The notes below the pieces were generated by a model. It made no database searches. It was not told the DNA's origin and was given only the letters and a program-made list of their open reading frames with translations. From Chitinophagaceae bacterium (GTDB lineage: Bacteria; Bacteroidota; Bacteroidia; Chitinophagales; UBA10324): a stretch of 64,000 bases of DNA. This document shows, piece by piece, positions 43,600 through 52,913 of the stretch (positions within the stretch are counted from its first letter, which is position 1; every line of letters starts with the position of its first letter). The stretch is from positions 93,749-157,748 of the forward strand of contig CANJII010000001.1 in NCBI GenBank assembly GCA_947474435.1, given 5' to 3'. The position numbers and the translations under genes are program-made.

Positions 43600-45780
43600 A
43601 TGGCAAAGAAAGGCAATAAACAAACCGAGCAGAAAAAACCGGAATCAAAAACCCGAAACCCGAAACCCGAAACCCGAAACTTTCCATGGTGGGCAAAAAA
43701 TTCGGGTGCATTTTTTTTAATCACTTTAGTCACTTTCGTTTTATACTTCAACACTTTGCAGCATGATTATTCGGTGGATGATGCCATTGTAATTACTGAA
43801 AACATGTACACCCAACAGGGAACAAAAGGAATAAATGATATTCTCACTCACGATACATTCCTGGGATTTTTTAAAGTAGAAAAAAATTTAGTGGCAGGTG
43901 GTCGTTATCGCCCGTTATCGCTGGTAACTTTTGCTATGGAAAAAGAATATTTCGGCAATGCGCCACATACCAGTCACTTAATAAATGTCTTGATGTATGC
44001 GCTTTGTGGAATTTTTATTTTTCTGATGCTGCAACAGCTTTTTAAAAATGCCGATGCACAAATTTCGAAATTGCAATTGCTGCCACTTATTACTACGCTG
44101 CTTTTTATTGCACACCCCATTCACACCGAAGCAGTGGCCAACATCAAAGGCCGCGATGAAATAATGAGTATGCTTTTTTGTTCCATTGGTTCGTGGCTGT
44201 TATTGCAGTATATGGATACAGGAAAGTCAATGATAAAAATGATTCTCTCCTTCATTTGTTTTTTTCTCGGCATGCTTTCAAAAGAAAATGCAGTTACTTT
44301 TTTTCTGGTGATTCCGATGATGTGGTGGTTGTTCCGTAAAGCAGAGGTAAAAAGTTTTATTCAGTTAATGATTCCGCTTGCCGCCGCAACAGTTCTCTTT
44401 TTAATTCTCCGTCAGTTATTCACTCATACTTCCATTAATAAAGAAGTGAATGAGATCATGAACAATCCGTTTTTCGGAATGACGGTTTCGCAAAAATTCG
44501 CTACCATCATTTTCACTTTCGGAAAATATTTATGGTTATTGTTGGTGCCAATGAAACTCACATCCGATTATTATCCGTTTGAAATCACTGCTCAATCGTT
44601 CGGTTCAGTTTGGGTTATTGTTACATTGCTATTTACAGTTGCTGCCATTGTCGTTGCTGTTTTGCAACTAAAAAAACAACCCATCATTTCGTTCAGCATT
44701 TTGTTTTTCGGTTTAACATTTTCGGTAGTAAGCAATCTTGTTTTTCCGGTAGGAACATTTATGAGCGAACGGTTTTTATTCATGCCTTCACTCGGCTTTT
44801 GTTTAGTACTTGGATATGGCATACTGAAATTTTCAGAATTATTACTGAAGAGAGAAAATTCAACTTCATCAAATCCATTTCATCTTGCTCAATTTGCACT
44901 GGCAGTTTTTTCAATCATGATGCTTGGTTATGCCGGAAGAACCATTGCACGCAATCCGGCTTGGAAAGACAACTTCACTTTATTCATGACCGACATTCAC
45001 AATTCACCCAACAGTGCAAAAATGAATAATGCAGCAGGTGGTGAGTTGATTGCTCAATCAGATAAGGACACCGATCCCATTGAAAAGAAAAAGAAAACTG
45101 ATCAGGCAAAAATTTATTTAAAAAAAGCCTTGGTTCTTTATCCAAAATACAGCAATGCATATTTGTTATTAGGAAACGCCTATTTGAAAGGTGATAAAGA
45201 TTATCCAACAGCTTTTCATTATTACAAACAAGGTATGGTTATGTATCCGGGTTACACACTTGCTTACAACAACATGAAAATCCTGATGGGTAACTGGAAA
45301 GATTATGCAGCACAGCGCGATTCCATTTTGAGTTATTTAAAATCTGCACCCAACGACCCTGTTCCATATTATTTTATGGGTTCCTTAATGGAAAATTTAA
45401 ACAAGCCTGATTCAGCATTATTTGAATATAAAAAAGCATTGACTCTGGTTCCTGGTTTTGCTGAAGCACTTTTACAAACAGGAATGATTTACGGAAAATA
45501 TTTTAACCGACTCGATTCATCTATTTTCTATTTGGAGAAATCGATTAATGCAAATCCTGATATTGCAGAGTCGTATGAAAATTTAGGAACCGCTTATGGC
45601 ATGAATCGAAACCTGCCGGCAGCAATTACTATTCTGAATGAAGGGTTAAAACGATTTCCGAACGATTCAAAAATGTATTATAATTTAGGTGTATCGTACC
45701 AGCTTTCGGGCAATGCACTTAAGGCAAAAGAATGCATGGAAAAATCAAAGCAGTTAGAACAAACAATAAATATTCCTTAA
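43600..45780 (+). CDS. TMTC-like membrane protein with C-terminal tetratricopeptide repeats
   Basis: A 726-aa protein. After a basic N-terminus come about ten membrane helices with the acidic loop HDYSVDDAIVITENMYTQQG and a conserved block GGRYRPLSLVTFAMEKEYFG. This is the pattern of TMTC/DUF1736 proteins, which in animals are O-mannosyltransferases. From about residue 500 to the end there are TPRs (AKIYLKKALVLYPKYSNAYL, SALFEYKKALTLVPGFAEAL, AESYENLGTAYGMNRNLPAA). A sugar-transfer or scaffold role is likely; the acceptor is unknown. The N-terminus (TRNPKPETRNF) is encoded by a perfect heptamer array. Confidence 0.75.
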   Translation: MAKKGNKQTEQKKPESKTRNPKPETRNFPWWAKNSGAFFLITLVTFVLYFNTLQHDYSVDDAIVITENMYTQQGTKGINDILTHDTFLGFFKVEKNLVAGGRYRPLSLVTFAMEKEYFGNAPHTSHLINVLMYALCGIFIFLMLQQLFKNADAQISKLQLLPLITTLLFIAHPIHTEAVANIKGRDEIMSMLFCSIGSWLLLQYMDTGKSMIKMILSFICFFLGMLSKENAVTFFLVIPMMWWLFRKAEVKSFIQLMIPLAAATVLFLILRQLFTHTSINKEVNEIMNNPFFGMTVSQKFATIIFTFGKYLWLLLVPMKLTSDYYPFEITAQSFGSVWVIVTLLFTVAAIVVAVLQLKKQPIISFSILFFGLTFSVVSNLVFPVGTFMSERFLFMPSLGFCLVLGYGILKFSELLLKRENSTSSNPFHLAQFALAVFSIMMLGYAGRTIARNPAWKDNFTLFMTDIHNSPNSAKMNNAAGGELIAQSDKDTDPIEKKKKTDQAKIYLKKALVLYPKYSNAYLLLGNAYLKGDKDYPTAFHYYKQGMVMYPGYTLAYNNMKILMGNWKDYAAQRDSILSYLKSAPNDPVPYYFMGSLMENLNKPDSALFEYKKALTLVPGFAEALLQTGMIYGKYFNRLDSSIFYLEKSINANPDIAESYENLGTAYGMNRNLPAAITILNEGLKRFPNDSKMYYNLGVSYQLSGNALKAKECMEKSKQLEQTINIP
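43652..43679. repeat. Perfect heptanucleotide array CCCGAAA x4 in a coding region
   Basis: Four identical CCCGAAA units lie near the 5' end of the TPR gene and encode part of RNPKPETRNP-type residues. A change of unit number by one would shift the frame, since seven is not a multiple of three, so this could be a slippage site. The 7-nt word matches the purL leader array. Confidence 0.6.
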
Positions 45781-45853
45781 ATATTGACTGCCGATAAAAA
45801 AACATCAAACCCAACTCAGTGGTTTTTCCGTTGAACATGATTTAACTATTCAA

Positions 45854-46291
45854 ATGAAAAATTCAAATAGAAAAAAGGATCTGATTGTAGTTATGATGGT
45901 ATTTCTGAATGCGTGTTTATTTGCATCTTGCAGTAAATCACCGGAAAAAATTTTAACTGAAAGAAACGGAGTCTGGAATGCAACTATTATTTCTCACAGA
46001 ACATCAACAGGTGGCTATGATTCAACTTCTGTTAGCAATACAGTTTTCACATTTATAAAAGACGGAACAGGTTCGTACATTGATACCTCAGGAGTAAGCC
46101 AAACTTTCATCTGGGAATACAATAAAAAATTAAATACTATTTCTTACCTGAAAACAAATGCACATGTAATTGTATTTGATGTAACAGTCATGGAAAGAAA
46201 AACAGAACAATGGCACAATGTGTTTACCGAAATTATTGTATTGGATACTTACACAACTGATTTGACCATTGATTTTACCAGAGTCGATTAA
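45854..46291 (+). CDS. Small lipoprotein of unknown function
   Basis: A 145-aa protein with a lipoprotein signal peptide: a hydrophobic stretch, then FASC with Cys26 as the likely lipidated residue, followed by SKSPEKILTERNGVWN. The mature part (about 120 residues) has beta-strand-like segments (WNATIISHRTSTGGYDSTSV, TFIKDGTGSYIDTSG) that resemble lipocalin-like small lipoproteins of Bacteroidota. No enzymatic motif. It stands alone, followed by a probable terminator. I do not assign a family. Confidence 0.7.
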   Translation: MKNSNRKKDLIVVMMVFLNACLFASCSKSPEKILTERNGVWNATIISHRTSTGGYDSTSVSNTVFTFIKDGTGSYIDTSGVSQTFIWEYNKKLNTISYLKTNAHVIVFDVTVMERKTEQWHNVFTEIIVLDTYTTDLTIDFTRVD

Positions 46292-46309
46292 CCTGTAATT
46301 TTAATCATG

Positions 46310-46336
46310 ATGGCGCAGATATTATTGCGTCATTTT
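46310..46336 (+). terminator. Probable intrinsic terminator of the lipoprotein gene
   Basis: ATGGCGCA pairs with TGCGTCAT around an eight-base loop (one G-U pair), followed by four T and a T-rich stretch, 18 bases after the stop. Confidence 0.5.
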
Positions 46337-46480
46337 CGTTTTACCAAAGGCCTAACTTCATTTTCATCTGTAATATATTCCCATTCAGAAGAGTTAAATG
46401 AACAGGGCATAGCGGTTCTCTATTTTTATCCATCGCGAAAAATGGTTCGTTGTAATTTTTTATTCAAAATAATTTAAATC

Positions 46481-49400
46481 ATGAAATCAACTTTTACTTT
46501 TTTAAAAGCATTTCTTTCTTTTTTACTTTTATTATCCTTTGAAAATAAAATTGCCATTGCACAATATGGCCTTTCATTAAATGGAACTAATCAATATGTA
46601 ACTTTTGGTTCAGCTTCAGCATTGGGATCAACAACTTTTACTTTGGAATGTTGGTTTTATAAATCCGGAACAGGAGTTGGCGCAAGCACCGGAAGTGGCG
46701 GAATTACGAGCGGCATTCCATTAATTGCAAAAGGAAGAGGCGAAGCCGATGGAAGTAATTTAGACATGAATTATTTTCTTGGTATTAATTCATCAACCAA
46801 TGTTTTGTGCGCCGATTTTGAAGAAGGAACCGGACAAGCGAGCCCCGGATTAAATCATCCGGTATATGGCATAACTCCGTTGTGTAATAATGTTTGGTAT
46901 CATGCAGCTGCTACTTATGATGGAACCACATGGAAAATTTATCTGAACGGAAATTTAGAAGCAACACTTGCTGTGAATCGTTTACCACAATCGTTAAGCG
47001 TTCAACATGCTTCAATAGCAACTGCATTAAATTCAACAGGTGTTGCCTCTGGATTTTTTAATGGAAGGATAGATGAAGTCAGAATCTGGAATTTTGCACG
47101 CACACAACCTGATATTCAGAATAATTTTTTATTACAAATTAATTCAGCTACAGGTTTAACCGGCAGATATGGTTTAAATGAAAACACCGGAACAGTTGCT
47201 GCAAATACCGGATCTGCAGGAACAGCAGTGAACGGAACATTGGTAAATACACCAGCTTGGATTGCGGGTTCAACTTTTACTGCATTGAATACAAATTCAT
47301 CACTACAATTTGGCGGAACCAATTCATATGTAACATTTGGAAACAATGCAGCACTTGGTTTAGCACAATTCACTTTGGAATGCTGGTTCAGAAAAGAAGG
47401 AACAGGAGGCAATGCCTCCACCGGAACCGGAGGTGTTACAGCAAAACCATTAATTTCAAAAGGAAGAAATGAAGCAGATGGTACTACTACAGATGCTAAT
47501 TATTTTCTTGGAATAAAATCTTCGGGCAATGTTTTATGCGCTGATTTTGAAGAAGGAACCGGTCAGCCAAATCCGGGGTTAAATCATCCGGTTTATGGTA
47601 CAACAATTATTCAGAATAATGTATGGTATCACGCATCTGCAACTTATGATGGAAGTAACTGGAAATTATATCTGAACGGAATTTTAGAAACCACATTGGC
47701 AGTTAACAGGCAGCCTCAATCAGCAAGCACTCAACATGCATCAATAGGTTCAGCACTGAGTTCAACTGGTATTGCTTCCGGATTTTTTTATGGTCGTATT
47801 GATGAAGTACGGATATGGAATTATGCCCGCACACAAAGCGAAATTCAAAGTTCAATTAATTCACAACTCGCATCCACACAAACCGGTTTAGTGTCTCGCT
47901 GGGGAATGAATGATAAATGCGGAACATCAGTAACCGGCATTGGGCTTACAACTATCAGCGGAACAATTACAGGAAGCAACTGGAACTGGAACAGTGGTGC
48001 CCCATTTACTATTTCGGTAACCTGTGCCATTCCAGCCGCATTAACCGTAAGTAATTTAACAACCACTTCAGCAACATTAAACTGGAGTGCAATTTCTACT
48101 GCTGTTTCTTATTCCATTCAATATAGAGTTTTGGGTTCATCTACCTGGTCAACTGCTTCTTCAGCAACCAACACTGTTTCAATTTCAGGTTTAACTGCTA
48201 CAACTAATTATGAATGGCAGGTGCAAAGTAATTGTGCGGGCAGTGTGAGCGGATTTTCAACTTCAAACAATTTTATTACTGCCGGAGCAGGTTGTTCTGC
48301 TCCAACCACTTTAAGTACATCAAGTACAAATTCATCATTCACTTTGTTATCATGGAGCGCTTCGGGCGGAGCAATTTCATACAGCATTCAATACAGAAAA
48401 ACAGGAACTGCAACATGGAGTGCATTGAACTCAACTTCAACTTCCATAACACTTAACAATTTATTTTCTTCAACTCAATATGAATGGCAGTTGCAAACAA
48501 TTTGTTCTTCGGGAACTAGTAATTTTTCACTGTTAAATAATTTTACCACGCTTGCTTCACCTGCCGTTTTAATTCGGGGCGCTTATTTAAATTCTGTATC
48601 ACCAAGTGGAATTGTCATTCGCTGGAGAACTGATATTGCAACCGACAGCAAGGTTTCTTTCGGAACAACTTTGGGTTCTTACATTTCATCAACAACAAAT
48701 TCTTCGGTTACCACAGAACACATTGTTCAACTCAACGGGCTTTCATCAGCTACAAAATATTATTATCAAATCGGAAACAGTAATACCGTTTTGCAGGGTG
48801 ATGCTGAAAATTATTTTATTACATCACCTGTTGCAGGAAGCACAACCCCTGTTCGCATTTGGGCGCTTGGTGATTTTGGTGCAGCCACCACTATTGAATC
48901 AGCAGTGCGCGATGCATATATAAATTATACAGGTGCAACTTATACCAATCTGTTTATCTGGCTCGGCGATAATGCCTATGAAAACGGAACCGATGCACAG
49001 TTTCAATCAAATGTTTTCGGATACTTCGGCAGTCAGTTTAAAAAATTTCCAGTGATGCCTGCACCCGGTAATCATGAATACAATAATGTCGGCTATCAAA
49101 GCGTAAGCACACTCACAACCAACTGGCCGTACTTCGATAATTTTAATATGCCCACTGCTGCTGAAGCGGGCGGTGTTGCATCAGGTACTGAAAAATATTA
49201 TTCATACAATTATGCAAACATTCACTTCATTACTTTGGATAGTTATGGAGCATTAAATAATTCATCGAGCCCAATGTATCAATGGTTGAATTCTGATTTA
49301 GCTGCTAATACTCAAAGATGGACCATTGTTTATTTTCATCATGCCCCTTACACATTGGGTTCGCATAACAGCGATACCGAAGCCGAATTAATTGCCATGC

Positions 49401-50074
49401 GACAAAATATAAATCCACTACTCGAACAATATCATGTTGATCTGGTGCTTGGTGGTCACTCGCATGTGAACGAAAGAAGCTATTTAATCAAGGGACATTT
49501 TGGGTTGGCAAATACTTTTACACCTGCAATGAAAGTGAGTACAGCTACCAATGCATATACAAAAACACCACCATTTGACGGAACCATTTATGCCGTTTGC
49601 GGTACTGGTGGAAAAGCAACAGGTACTGTTCAAACTGGATGGCCAATGCCCTGTATGGCTTTCAGCAACAATTCAAAAAACTGCAGTATGGTGATTGATG
49701 TGAGTGGTGATGTTTTATCGTGTAAGTATGTTGCAACCGATGGAACAATTCCGGATCAGTTTACCATTACAAAAACAGGAGCAAGATTGAGCGAAACAGA
49801 AGATGAAAGTGTACTGGGCTTGAATGTGTTTCCAAATCCGATAAGCGATGAGTTCATTGTGTTTTATGAATTATTGAAGGAAGGAAATGTGAGCACAAAA
49901 CTGATTGACATTACCGGAAGAATAATTGAAGGAAGCGCGCATTCAGTATTTCAAACCACAGGCGGGTATCAATTTCATTTTAATAAAAACGAATTGCATT
50001 TAACAAGTGGAATTTATTTCCTGAGCATTTCGGTAAATGAAAAGCAATATGTGCAGAAGGTTTTTGTTGACTGA
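46481..50074 (+). CDS. T9SS type A exported LamG/fibronectin-III/purple-acid-phosphatase-like metallophosphatase
   Basis: A 1197-aa secreted protein. It has a signal peptide (about 1-28). Two LamG-type domains (about 30-230 and 275-490) share long identical blocks (LCADFEEGTGQ, GLNHPVYG, FFNGRIDEVRIWN and the FFYGRIDEVRIWN variant). Two fibronectin-III domains follow (about 515-605, 615-700), then a purple-acid-phosphatase N-terminal Fn3 (about 705-790). A calcineurin-like phosphatase carries the metal ligands GDFG, GDNAYENG, GNHEYN, HHAPYT and GGHSHVNER (about 800-1060). A type A sorting domain (NVFPNPISDEFIVF ... YVQKVFVD) ends it. It probably releases phosphate from extracellular organic phosphates after binding a glycan through LamG. 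Confidence 0.92.
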   Translation: MKSTFTFLKAFLSFLLLLSFENKIAIAQYGLSLNGTNQYVTFGSASALGSTTFTLECWFYKSGTGVGASTGSGGITSGIPLIAKGRGEADGSNLDMNYFLGINSSTNVLCADFEEGTGQASPGLNHPVYGITPLCNNVWYHAAATYDGTTWKIYLNGNLEATLAVNRLPQSLSVQHASIATALNSTGVASGFFNGRIDEVRIWNFARTQPDIQNNFLLQINSATGLTGRYGLNENTGTVAANTGSAGTAVNGTLVNTPAWIAGSTFTALNTNSSLQFGGTNSYVTFGNNAALGLAQFTLECWFRKEGTGGNASTGTGGVTAKPLISKGRNEADGTTTDANYFLGIKSSGNVLCADFEEGTGQPNPGLNHPVYGTTIIQNNVWYHASATYDGSNWKLYLNGILETTLAVNRQPQSASTQHASIGSALSSTGIASGFFYGRIDEVRIWNYARTQSEIQSSINSQLASTQTGLVSRWGMNDKCGTSVTGIGLTTISGTITGSNWNWNSGAPFTISVTCAIPAALTVSNLTTTSATLNWSAISTAVSYSIQYRVLGSSTWSTASSATNTVSISGLTATTNYEWQVQSNCAGSVSGFSTSNNFITAGAGCSAPTTLSTSSTNSSFTLLSWSASGGAISYSIQYRKTGTATWSALNSTSTSITLNNLFSSTQYEWQLQTICSSGTSNFSLLNNFTTLASPAVLIRGAYLNSVSPSGIVIRWRTDIATDSKVSFGTTLGSYISSTTNSSVTTEHIVQLNGLSSATKYYYQIGNSNTVLQGDAENYFITSPVAGSTTPVRIWALGDFGAATTIESAVRDAYINYTGATYTNLFIWLGDNAYENGTDAQFQSNVFGYFGSQFKKFPVMPAPGNHEYNNVGYQSVSTLTTNWPYFDNFNMPTAAEAGGVASGTEKYYSYNYANIHFITLDSYGALNNSSSPMYQWLNSDLAANTQRWTIVYFHHAPYTLGSHNSDTEAELIAMRQNINPLLEQYHVDLVLGGHSHVNERSYLIKGHFGLANTFTPAMKVSTATNAYTKTPPFDGTIYAVCGTGGKATGTVQTGWPMPCMAFSNNSKNCSMVIDVSGDVLSCKYVATDGTIPDQFTITKTGARLSETEDESVLGLNVFPNPISDEFIVFYELLKEGNVSTKLIDITGRIIEGSAHSVFQTTGGYQFHFNKNELHLTSGIYFLSISVNEKQYVQKVFVD

Positions 50075-50077
50075 TTT

Positions 50078-51889
50078 TTAAACTTCAACCATTGGAACCG
50101 AAATGTTTTTCACTGAGTTTTCGATGCTTAATAAATCATCTTTCATTCGGTTCAGATACTCCTCTGTTTCTATTTTAATTTTTGGAATCAGGTTTTTATA
50201 ATACGCTATTCCTGATTCAAGATTGGTTTTAAAATTCAGAAAATACTTAGCTTGTTTTGCGTTAATGGAATTCATGTTTTTAGCAATTTCCTTTTTCAGG
50301 TAATCAACATATAAATTCAATTCATTCAAAAACATATTCGGACGATTTAATTTATTGAGTAAATCAGTTCTTCCGTATATGTGATCAACCATTTGTTTCA
50401 ACGAAAAAATGCCGGAGAAATAAGCAAGGTTTGGTCCCGGGCAAATGGCTATGGCTTCAAGCTTGTGCGACAGAGTCAAATGATTTTTTACCAATGCAGC
50501 AGTACTCAATCCTTCGCACAAACAATCTTTGGCAACAACTGCTTCGTATTGATTTTTAAATTCAGTTTCGGTGAGATTCAATTGTTCTAATTGCCTGATT
50601 TTTAATTCCTGATATTCACGCGAAGCAGTGCAAATCGGGTGTTCGGTAAACTCTGTATTTGATGATAGAAATTTTTTATAGCAGGGACTTCCGGGTCTTC
50701 CCTTTTCAATTCGCATTACTCGTTGTTGTTCCGAAGAACTTTTTCTGAAATTATTAAACGGAACTCCCAATGGCGATGCATCGCTGATGTAGTAGTCATC
50801 TTTTTCGGCAACCGCTAATTTTTGCAAGGTAGTTTCATCAATATTTACTGCTTCAGGTACCAATAAAAACGGACTGCCCCAACCGGTTCCATTAACCTGA
50901 TAATATTCGTGCAGAAATTTATCTTCATGTGCAGTGCCGATTCCACCCTGAACGGTAATTTTTAATTCTGGTTGTTCATTAAATAAAAATTTTCGCGAAG
51001 CTGCAACCATTGCATTCGAACTCATTTGGAAAAGTTCATTTGCCAATTCCTGTTTGTTGTTTCTGAACTCTTCGAGAATGGGGCCTAATAATTCTCCGTT
51101 CGTTGGAAATGCGTGCCCACCACAATTCAATCCTGATTCAATCCTGAATTCTGAAATCCACAAACCTTTCTTTGCTAAAATTTTTCCCTGAATTAAAGCT
51201 GACCGATAGTCACTCACTTTTAAAATAATTTTCTTTTTCAATTCACCGTTTTCGTCTGGAAAAAAATCGTCGTACTTCTCAATAAACGAATACAACCTTG
51301 GATTATACCCTGCTGAAAACACAATACTCGAATTCAAATCGCTGTTAGCATAACCCCGAAAAGCGGCCACCGCATCACAATAAGCCGATGACAATGGTTC
51401 CCCGGTTTTATCATAATTCACAAGGTCAATTTTCGACATAATGTTTACATCAATGGAACCTGCCTTAATTTTTGTGCGCAGTTCGTTTTGCAATTCAATT
51501 TTATCAATCACATTTTTTGTGGCGAGCATTTGCCGGTATAATTTCCTTTCAACACTTTCATCGGGCAACAATTCAAAATATTTTGAAATCTCACTATCTT
51601 CATTAAATGTTTGATGCTTTAGTTCTTCAATTTGATTGGTTACAATTCTGTTTAATAAGTTCAGGTAAGCAGTTATTCTTTTTGCACGATGGTCAATGTC
51701 TGTTTCAGGAATCGGAATAAATTCTTCTCCTGATTTTTCACTGTGGAATTGACGCATTTTCTCCACTAACTCATCTTCAATAATTGAAACAACTGATGAA
51801 ATGCCAAACCGCGCAACTTTTACAGGCGAGTCAATGGTATAGCACAATCCCATTACAGGAATATGAAAAGAGTGAACTGAATTATTCAT
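50078..51889 (-). CDS. Conserved protein resembling TIM-barrel nitronate monooxygenase (FMN) enzymes
   Basis: A 603-aa protein of unproven function. Its N-terminus (HIPVMGLCYTIDSPVKVARF then GISSVVSIIEDELVEKMR) has the pattern of nitronate monooxygenases, where a PIxxxPM-like strand precedes the FMN site. Around 260-280 FRIESGLNCGGHAFPTNGEL recalls their E..GGH loop. Around 315-355 VQGGIGTAHEDKFLHEYYQV followed by NGTGWGSPFLLVPEA matches the phosphate-binding GGI...G...GTxF...E. Unlike that family it has a long N-terminal helical insert, a Cys-rich part (YCDAV, GSPCYKK, HPICTASRE, AKDCLCEG, ICPGPN) and a C-terminal coiled coil. The Cys could hold an iron-sulfur site. No partner gene is next to it. 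I infer an FMN-dependent oxidoreductase; no search was run. Confidence 0.5.
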   Translation of the reverse strand: MNNSVHSFHIPVMGLCYTIDSPVKVARFGISSVVSIIEDELVEKMRQFHSEKSGEEFIPIPETDIDHRAKRITAYLNLLNRIVTNQIEELKHQTFNEDSEISKYFELLPDESVERKLYRQMLATKNVIDKIELQNELRTKIKAGSIDVNIMSKIDLVNYDKTGEPLSSAYCDAVAAFRGYANSDLNSSIVFSAGYNPRLYSFIEKYDDFFPDENGELKKKIILKVSDYRSALIQGKILAKKGLWISEFRIESGLNCGGHAFPTNGELLGPILEEFRNNKQELANELFQMSSNAMVAASRKFLFNEQPELKITVQGGIGTAHEDKFLHEYYQVNGTGWGSPFLLVPEAVNIDETTLQKLAVAEKDDYYISDASPLGVPFNNFRKSSSEQQRVMRIEKGRPGSPCYKKFLSSNTEFTEHPICTASREYQELKIRQLEQLNLTETEFKNQYEAVVAKDCLCEGLSTAALVKNHLTLSHKLEAIAICPGPNLAYFSGIFSLKQMVDHIYGRTDLLNKLNRPNMFLNELNLYVDYLKKEIAKNMNSINAKQAKYFLNFKTNLESGIAYYKNLIPKIKIETEEYLNRMKDDLLSIENSVKNISVPMVEV

Positions 51890-52273
51890 TGCATTATTTC
51901 TTTTTCAAAAAATCTTTTTCAAAAATTTTTCTTCGGGAACGATTTCAAAGTACCCGCATATTTCAGAAAATAAGTATGACTAATGTCACTTGAATAAAAG
52001 TCAGAAGTATGAAAGAATTGTCGTCAAAAAGATGCGAGGAAGCTTGCAGTAAAACTGAGGTAGCTTCTTTTACTCTGATTCAAGGCAATGCATGTTCAAT
52101 CATATTGACATTGAGTTTTTCATTTACTTATTCGCAGAAAGACACCAAAAAATCCGACCACGCTGTTAATACAGATATATATTTATGATAACCTAACTTT
52201 AACCAAACAATTAACATTTCAAAAAAAGAAGTTCATTTTACATTCATTAAAAAAATTAGGCAACATCAATTCA
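51890..52273. other. Divergent 384-nt spacer with a possible small ORF
   Basis: It lies between two divergent genes, so it should contain both promoters. I see no clear TAnnTTTG pair. It contains a 59-codon frame (52009-52188) and an AT-rich stretch around 52175-52260. Confidence 0.4.
52009..52188 (+). CDS. Possible small exported ORF or gene remnant (59 aa)
   Basis: ATG at 52009 to TGA at 52188. The middle reads CSIILTLSFSFTYSQ, like the hydrophobic core and AxQ-type cut site of a Bacteroidota signal peptide, followed by only 16 residues (KDTKKSDHAVNTDIYL). The preceding 28 residues are polar with three Cys. This order, signal peptide in the middle and a very short mature part, is more typical of a remnant than of an intact small protein. 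No domain is recognised. Confidence 0.25.
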   Translation: MKELSSKRCEEACSKTEVASFTLIQGNACSIILTLSFSFTYSQKDTKKSDHAVNTDIYL

Positions 52274-52876
52274 ATGAAAAAGAATTTTAGTCTTCTCCTG
52301 CTTGTTTTTTTGCTTAGTGTTCAATCGCTTTTCGCTCAAACTCCAACCAAACCAAAACACCTGTTGCCAAACGGAGAACCTGATCGTCCGTTTACTTTTT
52401 TTGTGAAACACGGATTTGCTTCTTACACCGATGCAGCTACGCGAATACCGTTTGCCGCGCGACCTGCCTACTATGTTGGTGGTGGTGTTCGGGTGGAAGA
52501 TGATGATAAAGACAGTCCTGCTTTTTTAGAATTGGAAGGATTGTATCATAAGGTGAATAGAATAGACTCATTAAATAAATCGTTGAGCAATTTTCGAATC
52601 AATGTGACTCTGATTTTCGTGCTCACAAATAATTCAATGAAAACTTTTAGATGGACTGCCGGAACCGGTTTTGGATACAATATGATTTATGATGAATTCA
52701 TTTCTGAAAAAACAAATCAATTGGGTTTCAATTTTGCAACAGCAGCAGAAATGTTATTGAAACACAAACGATTTAATCTGTTTGCCAATTATCACATAAT
52801 TCCTTTTCCTTCAATTGGAATGGAACAATACAATTTCAATACACTCAGCGTTGGAATGGGGTTTTATTTTAGGTAG
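52274..52876 (+). CDS. Small outer-membrane beta-barrel protein of unknown function
   Basis: A 200-aa exported protein with a signal peptide (MKKNFSLLLLVFLLSVQSLFAQ). The body alternates hydrophobic and polar residues in about eight strand-like segments (YYVGGGVRVEDD, FLELEGLYHKVNR, FRINVTLIFVLTN, FRWTAGTGFGYNMIYD, FNLFANYHIIPF) and ends MGFYFR, with an aromatic/Arg C-terminus. This resembles small OmpA/OmpW-like barrels of Bacteroidota. It heads a run of same-strand genes. No substrate or partner is evident. Confidence 0.6.
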   Translation: MKKNFSLLLLVFLLSVQSLFAQTPTKPKHLLPNGEPDRPFTFFVKHGFASYTDAATRIPFAARPAYYVGGGVRVEDDDKDSPAFLELEGLYHKVNRIDSLNKSLSNFRINVTLIFVLTNNSMKTFRWTAGTGFGYNMIYDEFISEKTNQLGFNFATAAEMLLKHKRFNLFANYHIIPFPSIGMEQYNFNTLSVGMGFYFR

Positions 52877-52913
52877 TTAATGGTTTCAATTAAGTTTGCA
52901 TCAGTAACAGAAA

